From: Aminobacter niigataensis
GTDB lineage: Bacteria > Pseudomonadota > Alphaproteobacteria > Rhizobiales > Rhizobiaceae
DNA length: 64,000 nucleotides
Reading direction: 5' to 3'
Assembly: GCF_014200015.1 (NCBI RefSeq)
Contig: NZ_JACHOT010000002.1
Location: forward strand, 248,001-312,000
Shown here piece by piece: positions 44,304 through 53,219 of the stretch. The notes under the pieces are model-generated. The model was not told the DNA's origin and searched no databases. It was given only the letters and a program-made list of their open reading frames with translations. The position numbers and the translations under genes are program-made. Within the stretch, counting starts at the first letter, position 1, and the number at the start of each line of letters is the position of its first letter.

Positions 44304-46211
44304 ATGCCATCTCGCTATCACGAGGTCTATGACGGTTGGGTCAGCAACCCCGAGGCGTTCTGGGCCGAGGCTGCAGGCGCCATCGACTGGTTCAAGCCCT
44401 GGGACAAGGTCTTCGATGCCGAGGGCGGCGTCTACGGCCAGTGGTTCTCCGGCGCCGAGTGCAATACCTGCTGGAATGCGCTCGACCGCCATGTCCAGGG
44501 CGGCCGCGCCGAGCAGGTGGCCCTGATCCACGACAGCCCGATCACCGGCACCCAGAAGAAGTTCACCTATGCCGGCGTTCTCGCCGAGGTTAACGCGCTG
44601 GCAGCCGTGCTCGCCGACCAGGGCGTCGGCAAGGGCGACCGCGTCATCATCTACATGCCGATGGTCGCCGAAGCCGCCTTCGCCATGCTCGCCTGCGCCC
44701 GCCTGGGCGCCATCCATTCGGTGGTGTTCGGCGGCTTTGCCGCGAAGGAACTCGCCACCCGCATCGACGACGCCACGCCGAAGCTGATTATCTCCGCCTC
44801 CTGCGGCATCGAGCCGGGCCGCGTCATCGCCTATAAGCCGCTGCTCGACGGCGCCATCGAAATCGCCACCCACAAGCCGGAGCACTGCATCGTCCTGCAA
44901 CGGCCGCAGCTGACCTGCGACCTCATCCCCGGCCGCGACCTCGACTACACCGAGGCCGTCGGCGCGGCGAAGGCCGCCGGCCGCAAGGTCGAATGCGTGC
45001 CGGTTCTCGCTACCGATCCGCTCTACGTGCTCTACACCTCCGGCACCACGGGCCAGCCCAAGGGCGTCGTCCGCGACAATGGCGGCCACATGGTCGCGCT
45101 CACATGGACGATGGAAAACGAATTCGGCGTCAAGCCGGGCGAGGTGTTCTGGGCCGCCTCCGACGTCGGCTGGGTCGTCGGCCACTCCTACATCGTCTAT
45201 GCCCCGCTGCTGCACGGCGCCACCACCATCCTGTTCGAGGGCAAGCCGGTCGGCACGCCCGACGCCGGCACGTTCTGGCGTGTCATTTCGGAACACGGGG
45301 TCGTCGCCCTGTTCACCGCGCCAACCGCCTTCCGCGCCATCAAGAAGGAAGACCCGCAAGGCACCTTCGTGCCGCAATACGACCTGTCGAAATTCCGCAC
45401 TCTGTTCCTCGCCGGCGAGCGCGCCGACCCCGAAACCATCAAATGGGCCGAGCTGAAACTCGGCGTGCCGGTCATCGACCATTGGTGGCAAACCGAGACC
45501 GGCCACCCGATCAGCCAGAACCCCGTCGGGCTCGGCCTGCTGCCGGTCAAGTACGGCTCGCCCTGCGTGCCGATGCCGGGCTACGACGTGCGCGTGCTCG
45601 ACGATGCCGGCCATGAGGTCGGACGCGGCACGCTCGGCAATGTCGTGGTCAAGCTGCCCCTGCCGCCCGGCTGCCTGCCGACGCTGTGGCATGCCGACGA
45701 GCGCTTCTTCACCGCCTACCTCGCCGAGTTCCCCGGCTACTACAAGACGGCCGATGCCGGCTTCGTCGACGATGACGGCTACCTCTTCATCATGGCCCGC
45801 ACCGACGACATCATCAACGTCGCCGGCCACCGCCTGTCGACCGGCGGCATGGAGGAGGTCGTGGCCGAACACCCCGACGTCGCCGAATGCGCCGTCATCG
45901 GCATCGCCGATGCCATGAAGGGCCAGATCCCTTGCGGCTTCATCGTGCTCAATTCCGGCGTTGCCCGCGACACCGGCGCCATCGAGAAGGAGGTCGTCGG
46001 CCTGGTCCGCAACCGCATCGGCCCGGTCGCCGCCTTCAAGACGGTCGTCACCATCAAGCGCCTGCCCAAGACCCGCTCCGGCAAGATCCTGCGCGGCACC
46101 ATGCAGAAGATCGCCGACCGCGAGGACTGGAAGATGCCTGCTACCATCGACGATCCCGCCATCCTCGACGAAATCACGGAAGCGCTCAAGGCGAGGGGCA
46201 TCGGCGTCTAG
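44304..46211 (+). CDS. prpE: Propionate--CoA ligase
   Basis: A 635-residue acyl-adenylate-forming enzyme. The AMP-binding P-loop motif is YTSGTTGQPKGVVRDNGG, followed by DVGWVVGHSYIVYAPLLHGA and HWWQTETGHP. Catalytic Lys594 is in KTRSGKILRGTMQKI. FTAPTAFRAIKKEDPQG is a PrpE-type stretch rather than acetyl-CoA synthetase. It activates propionate (and acetate less well) to the CoA ester. GGAAGGAGACG lies before the ATG. No methylcitrate-cycle genes are adjacent. Confidence 0.9.
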   Translation: MPSRYHEVYDGWVSNPEAFWAEAAGAIDWFKPWDKVFDAEGGVYGQWFSGAECNTCWNALDRHVQGGRAEQVALIHDSPITGTQKKFTYAGVLAEVNALAAVLADQGVGKGDRVIIYMPMVAEAAFAMLACARLGAIHSVVFGGFAAKELATRIDDATPKLIISASCGIEPGRVIAYKPLLDGAIEIATHKPEHCIVLQRPQLTCDLIPGRDLDYTEAVGAAKAAGRKVECVPVLATDPLYVLYTSGTTGQPKGVVRDNGGHMVALTWTMENEFGVKPGEVFWAASDVGWVVGHSYIVYAPLLHGATTILFEGKPVGTPDAGTFWRVISEHGVVALFTAPTAFRAIKKEDPQGTFVPQYDLSKFRTLFLAGERADPETIKWAELKLGVPVIDHWWQTETGHPISQNPVGLGLLPVKYGSPCVPMPGYDVRVLDDAGHEVGRGTLGNVVVKLPLPPGCLPTLWHADERFFTAYLAEFPGYYKTADAGFVDDDGYLFIMARTDDIINVAGHRLSTGGMEEVVAEHPDVAECAVIGIADAMKGQIPCGFIVLNSGVARDTGAIEKEVVGLVRNRIGPVAAFKTVVTIKRLPKTRSGKILRGTMQKIADREDWKMPATIDDPAILDEITEALKARGIGV

Positions 46212-46328
46212 CAGGCGTTCAAAAGGCGCTCGCCGCAAGGCGGTGAGCGATCCATCGGCTCCGACGAGATTCGGAGGGGTGACAGTGCGCGGCGACGGGT
46301 CAACAATGGGCATGCCAGGGAGGCAGCC

Positions 46329-46799
46329 ATGAGGAGCGACACCGAATATCTACGTCTCGCCGTCGAGATCGCCACCGAGAGCCGGGCAAGCGGCAATCAT
46401 CCCTTCGGGGCGCTCCTGGTCGGGCCGGAGGGCGACGTGCTCATTTCATCGGGCAACACCTACGCGCAGGATCGCGGCGTTGGCCACGCAGAGGCAAACG
46501 TGGCCCGCGCGGCCGCGCAGCAATACGACCCGACCTTTCTTGAGCGATGCACGATGGTAACCTCGGTCGAGCCGTGCTGCATGTGCGCCGGGGCCTGTTA
46601 CTGGGCTGGCATCGGCACCGTGGTCTACGGACTCAGCGAAAGGCGGTTGGCCGAGCTGACTGGGGACAACCCGGAGAATCTGACCCTCGATCTGAGCTGT
46701 CACCAGGTGTTCGCCGCCGGTCGGCGCCATGTAGCGATCCGTGGCCCAATCCCTGAACTCGAAGAAGAGATCGTAAACGATCACAAGGATTTCTGGTGA
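46329..46799 (+). CDS. Zinc-dependent nucleoside deaminase
   Basis: 156 residues of the cytidine/deoxycytidylate deaminase fold. Zinc ligands and catalytic Glu are in VGHAEANVAR and EPCCMCAGACYWAGIGTVVY. The N-terminal opening LAVEIATESRASGNHPFGAL and C-terminal SCHQVFAAGRRHVAIRGP fit guanine deaminase or related nucleobase deaminases rather than the tRNA enzyme TadA. GGGAGGCAGCC precedes the ATG. Confidence 0.87.
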   Translation: MRSDTEYLRLAVEIATESRASGNHPFGALLVGPEGDVLISSGNTYAQDRGVGHAEANVARAAAQQYDPTFLERCTMVTSVEPCCMCAGACYWAGIGTVVYGLSERRLAELTGDNPENLTLDLSCHQVFAAGRRHVAIRGPIPELEEEIVNDHKDFW

Positions 46800-47097
46800 C
46801 GGAACCCATCGTGGTGACGTGACGGGTGTCGATGAGAGGACGTAGCCTCTGCCGCGCCATTGGTTCCGCTTCTTCGTGCTTCGGCAAGCGGCGCCGGTTC
46901 CGGATGCCTTGCTCACAGGAGCGACACGTCAGTAGCCCACTTGATGAGTCGTGAGCTTGCCGAACGATCCACCCACCAGCGCGCTTGGCGCTGGATGCAG
47001 CCGGCCCAACCCTCCCCACAGATTTGGACGCTGTGCCATTGCCTGCACGCCGGGCTCGGGGCAAGTTGCCCCCGGAATGGCATGAGGGGCACTGAAG
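46800..47097. other. Gap with no gene supported
   Basis: About 300 bases between the deaminase and the membrane hydrolase gene. It contains a short hairpin GGGGCAA/TTGCCCC near 47058-47071 and otherwise only arginine-rich shadow frames. Confidence 0.4.
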
Positions 47098-48750
47098 ATG
47101 CTGCGGAACTGGGTCGTCAGGTACTGGTATTCGTTTTCGACCACCGGTCTGCTGTTGGGAACGCTGTTCTTCGCCGCGTCGCTGACCCCGACGCTGATCC
47201 CGCGCAACTACCTGACCCAGGGCGTGCTGTCGGGCCTTTCCGCCGCCGTCGGCTATGGCTGCGGCTTCTTCCTGCGCTGGCTGTGGCGCTACCTCGAACT
47301 GCCCGAACTCAAGGCGCGCATCCTGATCGGCGGCAAGCTTGTCGCCGCCGTCGCCTGCGGCATCGTCGGCCTGGTGTTCCTGTGGCGCGCCTCGGAATGG
47401 CAGAATTCGATTCGCAGCCTGATGAAGCTCGCCCCGGTCGACACCGCCCACCCGCTCGAAGTCGGCGCCATCGCGCTCGTCACCTTCATCGTGCTCGTGG
47501 CGCTTGGCCGGCTGTTCAAGCTGACGCTGATCTTCGTCTCCGAAAAGCTGCGCCGCTTCGTGCCGACGCGTGTGTCCTACGTCATCGGCACCACCATTGC
47601 GGTGCTTCTGTTCTGGTCGGCGGCCGACGGCATCATCTTCCGCTACGGCCTGCGCGTGATGGACAGCTCGTTCCAGCGCCTCGACGCCCTGATGCCGCCG
47701 GAGACGCAGCAGCCGACCGAGCCCGGCAAGACCGGCAGCGCCGCATCCCTGGTCCGCTGGCAGGATCTCGGCCGCATGGGCCGCTCCTACATCGCCACCG
47801 GCCCGAGCGCCGCAGACATCGGCAATCTCACCGGCAAGCCGGCCATGGCGCCGGTCCGCGTCTATGTCGGGCTTCAATCGGGCAGCACGCCGCAACAGCG
47901 CGCCAGGCTCGCGCTGGAGGAGCTCAAGCGCGCCGGCGGCTTCGAACGCTCGACGCTCGTCATCGTCACGCCCACCGGCACCGGCTGGGTCGACGAACAG
48001 GCCATCGACCCCATCGAGTTCCTGCACAATGGTGACGTCGCCAGCGTCGCCACGCAATATTCCTACCTCGCCAGCTGGCTGTCGCTGCTGGTCGAGCCCG
48101 GCTACGGCGCCGACCAGTCGCGCGCTTTGTTCTCCGAGGTCTACGGCCACTGGCGCACGCTGCCCAAGGAAACACGGCCGAAGCTCTACCTGTTCGGCCT
48201 CAGCCTCGGCGCCTTGAGCACCGAGCTTTCCAACGAGCTGTTCGAGGTCCTTGGCGATCCCTATCAGGGCGCCCTGCTCAGCGGCCCGCCTTTCGCCAGC
48301 CGCATCTGGCGCTCGATCACCGACGACCGCAATCCCGGCACGCCAGAATGGCTGCCCGCGTTCCGCGACGGCTCCTATGTCCGCTTCACCGCGCAGAACA
48401 ACGCGCTCGACATTCCGGGCGCCACATGGGGCCCGCTGCGCCTAGTCTACCTACAATACGCCTCGGACCCGATCGTCTTTTACGAGCCCCGTTCGCTCTA
48501 CCGCGAGCCGGACTGGATGAAGACCCCGCGCGGGCCCGACGTTTCGCCCGAGCTGCGCTGGTATCCTGTCGTCACCTTCCTGCAGCTGACGCTCGACATC
48601 GCCATGGCCACCACCGCACCTATCGGCCATGGCCACGTCTATGCCGCCGAGCACTACATCGATGCCTGGATGCAGGTCGCCGACATCAAGGACTGGGCGC
48701 CTGGCGACATCGCCAAACTGAAGCAGCATTTCATCGACGCCCGCAAATGA
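47098..48750 (+). CDS. Membrane-anchored alpha/beta hydrolase family protein
   Basis: 550 residues. The N-terminal 190 residues contain four to five membrane spans (FSTTGLLLGTLFFAASLTPT, KLVAAVACGIVGLVFLWRA, VGAIALVTFIVLVALGRL and YVIGTTIAVLLFWSAADGII). The rest is a periplasmic or cytosolic alpha/beta hydrolase domain with nucleophile elbow LFGLSLGALSTELS. This two-part design matches the alpha/beta-hydrolase family with a PF15420-type membrane half and PF10081-type catalytic half. The substrate is unknown; lipid or ester hydrolysis is inferred. Confidence 0.83.
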   Translation: MLRNWVVRYWYSFSTTGLLLGTLFFAASLTPTLIPRNYLTQGVLSGLSAAVGYGCGFFLRWLWRYLELPELKARILIGGKLVAAVACGIVGLVFLWRASEWQNSIRSLMKLAPVDTAHPLEVGAIALVTFIVLVALGRLFKLTLIFVSEKLRRFVPTRVSYVIGTTIAVLLFWSAADGIIFRYGLRVMDSSFQRLDALMPPETQQPTEPGKTGSAASLVRWQDLGRMGRSYIATGPSAADIGNLTGKPAMAPVRVYVGLQSGSTPQQRARLALEELKRAGGFERSTLVIVTPTGTGWVDEQAIDPIEFLHNGDVASVATQYSYLASWLSLLVEPGYGADQSRALFSEVYGHWRTLPKETRPKLYLFGLSLGALSTELSNELFEVLGDPYQGALLSGPPFASRIWRSITDDRNPGTPEWLPAFRDGSYVRFTAQNNALDIPGATWGPLRLVYLQYASDPIVFYEPRSLYREPDWMKTPRGPDVSPELRWYPVVTFLQLTLDIAMATTAPIGHGHVYAAEHYIDAWMQVADIKDWAPGDIAKLKQHFIDARK

Positions 48751-48756
48751 CGCGGG

Positions 48757-49230
48757 TCAGCGGATGAGGTCGGCCGCCTTGGCGCCGAGTGCTAAGATCA
48801 GGTCGTCGGGACGCATGCGGATCTGCAGGCCCCTCTGGCCGCCATTGAGGTAGATCTCGTCCTCCAGCGTCGCCATCTCCTCGACGGCCGTCGGCACCTG
48901 CTTGCGCTGGCCGAAGGGACTGATGCCGCCGACCTTGTAGCCGGTCAGCCGCTCGGCATCGATCGGCTTCATCATGTGCGCCGCCTTGCCCCCGAAGGCG
49001 GCGGCGACCTTCTTCATGTTGACCTCCTGGTCCGAGGGCACCACCACGCAGGCCGGCTTGCCGTCGACCTCGACCATCAGCGTCTTGAGCACGACGCCAG
49101 GCGCAACCCCCATCGCCTCGGCCGCCTGCAGCCCGACGCGTTCGGCACCGGAATCGTAGTCGTAGGTGGCAACGGCGAACGGGATGCCCGACTTGGTCAG
49201 CGCGAGCGTGGCGGGAGTGGTCTTCGACAT
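48757..49230 (-). CDS. ybaK: Cys-tRNA(Pro)/Cys-tRNA(Cys) deacylase YbaK
   Basis: 157 residues of the YbaK/EbsC editing family. KTTPATLALTKSGIPFAVAT is the N-terminal pattern. The catalytic lysine lies in VVLKTLMVEVDGKPACVVVP, followed by DQEVNMKKVAAAFGGKAAHM and GYKVGGISPFGQRKQVPT. It hydrolyses mischarged tRNA, mainly Cys-tRNA(Pro). The gene converges with the membrane hydrolase gene six bases away and is probably monocistronic. Confidence 0.92.
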   Translation of the reverse strand: MSKTTPATLALTKSGIPFAVATYDYDSGAERVGLQAAEAMGVAPGVVLKTLMVEVDGKPACVVVPSDQEVNMKKVAAAFGGKAAHMMKPIDAERLTGYKVGGISPFGQRKQVPTAVEEMATLEDEIYLNGGQRGLQIRMRPDDLILALGAKAADLIR

Positions 49231-49638
49231 GCCCCGTTGTGCAACAGCGCCCCGGCATTTCGCAAGAGCGCGGTTGCGGCAATGGCAGAGGCGGGGTGGA
49301 AAGCTGACGGTCCGCTTTTGGGTCCACGGGCGGCAAAGAAGGACCTAATCCGATGCCGCGAGCCGCACATTGCGCCGCGCAATAGACGGCTCCACCGAAC
49401 CTTAACCAGTGTCCGCCAAATATGCACAAGCTCAATTTATGCTCCTTGACAGTAAAACGACCCGAAAATAGACACGCATCCAGGTCCACAGGGTGACCTG
49501 CCGCTCGCATGGCGTTTTCGCCAGTGGTTAAGCCCCTGCATTAGACAAGCTGATCGCCATTTCCCCCTGGGGCAGTTGGAGCGATGGCAATGCGAGCCCC
49601 ATCAAAATCATCCTACTTGCCCATGACGGGAGTTTTTG
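49231..49638. other. Gap where base composition shifts, no gene supported
   Basis: About 400 bases between ybaK and the MATE gene. The left 150 bases look like ordinary GC-rich DNA. From about 49390 the sequence becomes AT-richer (for example CAAGCTCAATTTATGCTCC), marking the left edge of a composition change that runs to about 51250. No repeat, tRNA or integrase was seen. Confidence 0.45.
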
Positions 49639-51036
49639 ATGAGCGACCAATCGTCGTTGGCGGCTGAGCCGAAAAATTCATTCTTGCGTGGATCGATCCG
49701 ATCCGTATTCATTCGAACCTGCCTGCCAATCATCGTCGTGACGACGATTAGTGGCCTGCTGACCGTGGTCGATGCCATGTTACTAGGCGCATTCGTGGGG
49801 GCTGATGCCCTGAGCGCGGTGACGTTGGTGTTTCCAATCTCGATGTTGTTGGTGGCTGTCTCGACTATGGTCGGCATCGGCATGGCCAGCATATTGGGTC
49901 GCCGACTAGGTGCCCAAGACATGGATGGGGCAATCAATACCTTTGCTTCCGCACAGGGGCTTGCCGTTGCTGTCGCTGCCTTGGCAATGCTGACTTTTTT
50001 TGGACTGGGTGTCCATATTGTCAGTTTGGTTGCGGGCGGTAACGTCCACCTCGGTGAGATGGGGTGGACCTTCCTTGCCATTTCATTTTCTACCGCACCG
50101 GCAGGGTTTCTACTCTCTGTGCACGCCGACGCGCTGCGCATGGAGGGTCGGGTTGGCTTCATGGCTATGGCAGGCGTGTTGGTGACACTGGCCAATATCG
50201 GGTTCAACGGATTGCTGATCGGAGTGTTTGATTTTGGAGTAGCTGGGTCAGCCTGGGGTACGGCCCTGGCGCAGGTATTGGGGCTGGGTATCGTGGTCGT
50301 CTATCGCATGAGCAGCAGGGCAGTTCTGCCGATGGTCGGTTTGAGATACGACCGTGAATGGCGAGAAATGCTGACTCTTGGCGCACCGCGCAGCCTCAAT
50401 TTCATCGGTATTTCGCTCAGCTCGGCGGCGGTGCTGTACGCCCTGCAACGGCTGGAGCTCCCGCAGTCCGACATGACTATCGCAGCGTATGGGGTGGTGA
50501 TGCGCTTGATGACATTTGCCTTCCTGCCGCTGATGGGTATGAGCCTGGCCCTGCAGGCAATTGTCGGCAATACGGTAGGTGCTGGACAGGATGAACGGAC
50601 AAAGCAGACGCTTTACTTTTCGCTTGGCGTGAGCGTCGTTTATGGCCTGCTAGTGCAACTGCTGCTGCTTGGTGGACGCGACTGGCTGGGCGGACTTTTT
50701 GTGCCCGATGCCCTTGTTAGGCTGGAGGTGGCACGCATTGTTCCGCTGTACCTTGCAGCGTATTTCGCTTTCGGCCCGGTAATGATGGCCGCCAGTTATG
50801 CGCAAGCTATAGGCAGGGCGCGGGAAGCCGCCATCCTCTCGCTGGGGCGGGCATATCTGTTCGCAATTCCGCTGACCTTTGCCTTGCCCTACATTTGGGG
50901 TGAGACCGGTGTATGGATCGCCGCTCCAATGGCCGATATCTTGATGCTGACGCTCAGCGTGTTGGTCTGGTGGCGTGCCGGCATTTATACTTCGCGAAAG
51001 GCCGGCCACTTAGGATCAAACTCGCTCACGCCATAA
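49639..51036 (+). CDS. MATE-family efflux transporter
   Basis: 465 residues with 12 predicted spans in two related halves. The MATE N-half opening FIRTCLPIIVVTTISGLLTV is followed by DAMLLGAFVGADALSAVTLV, and the second half opens LTLGAPRSLNFIGISLSSAA. The family exports drugs or metabolites using Na+ or H+. GGGAG lies before ATG 49639. Codon use differs from the neighbours: many codons end in A or T (for example GGT, TTG and CAA are common), which suggests transfer from another lineage. The gene is not next to a regulator on its own strand. Confidence 0.9.
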   Translation: MSDQSSLAAEPKNSFLRGSIRSVFIRTCLPIIVVTTISGLLTVVDAMLLGAFVGADALSAVTLVFPISMLLVAVSTMVGIGMASILGRRLGAQDMDGAINTFASAQGLAVAVAALAMLTFFGLGVHIVSLVAGGNVHLGEMGWTFLAISFSTAPAGFLLSVHADALRMEGRVGFMAMAGVLVTLANIGFNGLLIGVFDFGVAGSAWGTALAQVLGLGIVVVYRMSSRAVLPMVGLRYDREWREMLTLGAPRSLNFIGISLSSAAVLYALQRLELPQSDMTIAAYGVVMRLMTFAFLPLMGMSLALQAIVGNTVGAGQDERTKQTLYFSLGVSVVYGLLVQLLLLGGRDWLGGLFVPDALVRLEVARIVPLYLAAYFAFGPVMMAASYAQAIGRAREAAILSLGRAYLFAIPLTFALPYIWGETGVWIAAPMADILMLTLSVLVWWRAGIYTSRKAGHLGSNSLTP

Positions 51037-51195
51037 TGTGGGGTTATGCGCCGCATTGCCTGATGGACTACTATTGCTGACCACGCCGACGACTTGCGAC
51101 GAAAGGCAGCTTTAGGGATTTTGCAATCTACTTACGAATGACCAACATGAGGTCGAGAGCCGGCGCCATCAGTCCTGACATCACCGCCCATTGAC

Positions 51196-51248
51196 TAACT
51201 CATACCCGATTGACTATGAATAACTCATAGCCAATCGGGTATGAGTTA
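51196..51248. promoter_or_regulatory. 53-base nested palindrome overlapping the arsR promoter
   Basis: The outer arms TAACTCATACCCGATTG and CAATCGGGTATGAGTTA are perfect over 17 bases. The inner arms CTATGA and TCATAG enclose ATAAC, with one A-C mismatch between outer and inner parts. The last base of the palindrome is immediately followed by the ATG of the ArsR gene. A likely promoter, TTGACT (51191-51196) and TATGAA (51215-51220), lies inside it. The repressor would bind directly over its own promoter. Confidence 0.85.
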
Positions 51249-51572
51249 ATGTCTGAGCCTCAGGACGCGATCTTCCGCGCGCTGTCCGATCCCACCCGTC
51301 GCGGGCTCTTCGAGCGTCTCTGCCGCAACGGCGACACGACGGTCGTAGGCCTGCTCGGCGAGGCCGGCGTCTCGCAGCCCGTGGTCTCCAAGCACCTGAA
51401 GATCCTTAAGGCTGCAGGGCTCGTGCGCGACCGGCACGAAGGCCGCTACACTTACTACAGTGCTGAGCGCGACGCGCTGAGGACGCTGGTCGACTGGACG
51501 ACCGAGATGACCGGATTCTGGCACGACCGCTTCGACGATCTCGACAACCTGCTCAAGAGGATGGACCAATGA
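51249..51572 (+). CDS. ArsR-family transcriptional regulator
   Basis: 107-residue winged-helix protein. Recognition helix region GEAGVSQPVVSKHLKILKAA and wing RDRHEGRYTYYSA are typical. The metal-binding ELCVC motif of arsenic sensors is absent, so it is not an ArsR metal sensor in the strict sense. It belongs to the group paired with SRPBCC proteins. The ATG directly follows a 53-base palindrome with no Shine-Dalgarno, so the message may be nearly leaderless. The stop overlaps the next start by four bases. Confidence 0.9.
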   Translation: MSEPQDAIFRALSDPTRRGLFERLCRNGDTTVVGLLGEAGVSQPVVSKHLKILKAAGLVRDRHEGRYTYYSAERDALRTLVDWTTEMTGFWHDRFDDLDNLLKRMDQ

Positions 51573-51979
51573 CAGAAACGATGGAAACGACGCGCTCGGT
51601 CGTGGTCGAGCGCGATTTTCCCTATCCGCCGGAAAAGCTCTGGCGCGCCCTCACCCAGCCGCATCTCATCGCAGAATGGCTGATGAACAACGACTTCACT
51701 CCCGAAGCCGGCCGTCGCTTCACCCTGTCCGCCGACTGGGGACAGGTCGATTGCGAGGTCGAGACGGTCGAGCCGAACCGCGCGCTGTCCTACCGCTGGG
51801 ATACCAAGGACCTGCGCAGCATCGTCACCTGGACGCTCGCCCCCACCGCCACCGGCACCAGCCTGCGCATGGAGCAGCGCGGCTTCACCACCGCCCAGAA
51901 GTCCTATTTCCAGGGCGCAACTGTCGGCTGGCCGCGCTTCATCGCCCAGTTGGGCGACGTCGTCTCGAAGCTGGACTGA
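51569..51979 (+). CDS. SRPBCC (AHSA1-like) domain protein
   Basis: 136 residues of the START-like/AHSA1 fold: VVVERDFPYPPEKLWRALTQ, PHLIAEWLMNNDFTPEAG, ALSYRWDTKDLRSIVTWTLA and LRMEQRGFTT. Such proteins bind hydrophobic ligands; activation of Hsp90 is the eukaryotic homologue's role only. The start overlaps the ArsR stop (ATGA), the usual arrangement for this regulator/partner pair. The regulator probably controls both. Confidence 0.88.
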   Translation: MTETMETTRSVVVERDFPYPPEKLWRALTQPHLIAEWLMNNDFTPEAGRRFTLSADWGQVDCEVETVEPNRALSYRWDTKDLRSIVTWTLAPTATGTSLRMEQRGFTTAQKSYFQGATVGWPRFIAQLGDVVSKLD

Positions 51980-52023
51980 CCATCGCCTCGCCGGCACCGT
52001 CAATCGAAATCCGGGAGCTTGCC

Positions 52024-52251
52024 ATGAACTCTGTGATCCGCACCGTCCATCGCTGGACCTCGCTCGTCTTCAGCCTGGCCGTCGCATCGATCTTCGCCGG
52101 CATGGCCATCACCACCCTGCCCGAGTGGTTCTACTATCTGCCCCTGCCGCCGCTCTTCGTACTGATCCCGACCGGCATCTACATGTTCTTCCTGCCCTAT
52201 CTCGGCGGCCAGCGAAACGCCGTGCCTGCATCGAAGGGCAGCGCCTTATGA
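52024..52251 (+). CDS. Small two-span membrane protein
   Basis: 75 residues. Spans are LVFSLAVASIFAGMAITTLP and FYYLPLPPLFVLIPTGIYMF, with a short polar end. The start codon follows GGGAGCTTGCC. It ends with a four-base overlap (ATGA) with the DUF1801 gene. Membership of the ArsR operon is clear; function is not. Confidence 0.7.
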   Translation: MNSVIRTVHRWTSLVFSLAVASIFAGMAITTLPEWFYYLPLPPLFVLIPTGIYMFFLPYLGGQRNAVPASKGSAL

Positions 52252-52670
52252 CCGCAAAGGAACCCGCCCAAGTAAAGCTCCTGTCCGGCGGCAATCCGCA
52301 GATCGCCAAGGGTTATGGCGACGCCGTCGTCCAGTCCTACATCGAAGCCATGCCCGGCTGGAAGCAGGACGTCGGCCGCCGTCTCGACACTCTGATCACC
52401 GAGGCGGTCCCCGGCGTGGTCAAGGCGGTGAAATGGAACTCACCCTTCTACGGCACGGCGAAGGATCTCTGGTTCCTCGGCTTTCACTGCCTCACCAGAT
52501 ACGTCAAGGTCGCGTTCTTCAAGGGCGCACACCTCTCGCCGCTCCCACCCGGTACGTCGAAGCAGGCGAATGTGCGCTATCTCGACATCTACGAGGGCCG
52601 CCCGTTCGACGAGGCGCAGCTCTCCGACTGGGTCAGGCAGGCCAGCGCCCTGCCCGGCGAGAAGATGTGA
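52248..52670 (+). CDS. DUF1801 protein
   Basis: 140 residues of the DUF1801 fold: YIEAMPGWKQDVGRRLDTLI, VKAVKWNSPFYG, FLGFHCLTRYVKVAFFKGAH and RYLDIYEGRPFDEAQLSDWV. Family function is unknown. It is the fourth gene of the ArsR operon, overlapping the preceding gene by four bases. DUF1801 next to SRPBCC is a frequent pairing. Confidence 0.83.
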   Translation: MTAKEPAQVKLLSGGNPQIAKGYGDAVVQSYIEAMPGWKQDVGRRLDTLITEAVPGVVKAVKWNSPFYGTAKDLWFLGFHCLTRYVKVAFFKGAHLSPLPPGTSKQANVRYLDIYEGRPFDEAQLSDWVRQASALPGEKM

Positions 52671-52705
52671 GGCGCACTGTCCTGAGCGAGCACGCGGGAA
52701 CTGCA

Positions 52706-53155
52706 ATGACCGTCAACATCCGGCCAGCCCGCGCTGAGGAAAGGGATACCCTCGGCGCGCTCAAGCTGCGGTCTTCGCTGGCCTGGGGAGATCATGTCGA
52801 GGAACTGCAGGCGCTGCCGGAGGCGAGAGAGGTCCCGGCCGCACACCTGCCGCATGTCGTGGTCGCCGAGATCGCCGGGGAGATCGTCGGCTTCGTGACG
52901 GTCCTCCCTGACGACGTAGCCACTCTGGCCGAACTGGAAGATCTCTTCATCGCGCCGGAGGCATGGCGAAAAGGCATCGGCAGCATGCTCCTCGCCGAAG
53001 CCGAACGCCGCGCCGCAGCACTCGGCGCACGGTCGCTACGTGTCGTGGCCGGCGCGCGGGCTCGCCCGTTCTACGAGGCTTCCGGCTTCCGGTTCGCCGG
53101 AACCGTTGCGACGTATCTGGCGCCCGCTGTCCAGCTGCGAAAGGATCTTGCCTAG
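52706..53155 (+). CDS. GNAT-family acetyltransferase
   Basis: 149 residues. Acetyl-CoA-binding motif A is LEDLFIAPEAWRKGIGSMLL, followed by AEAERRAAALGARSLRVVAG and the end strand RARPFYEASGFRFAGTV. The substrate is unknown. It starts 35 bases after the DUF1801 gene and may be the last member of the same operon. The ATG at 52706 gives the family N-terminus; the long upstream reading is rejected. Confidence 0.87.
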   Translation: MTVNIRPARAEERDTLGALKLRSSLAWGDHVEELQALPEAREVPAAHLPHVVVAEIAGEIVGFVTVLPDDVATLAELEDLFIAPEAWRKGIGSMLLAEAERRAAALGARSLRVVAGARARPFYEASGFRFAGTVATYLAPAVQLRKDLA

Positions 53156-53219
53156 GTTTGCAATCGGTGCCGGACAGGCTCGCCCTACTGGCGATGTGGC
53201 TACAAAGCCCGGCGGCACC

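Noticed and set aside
44208-46313. A 701-residue minus-strand frame
   Set aside because: Exact antisense of prpE; composition typical of shadow frames.
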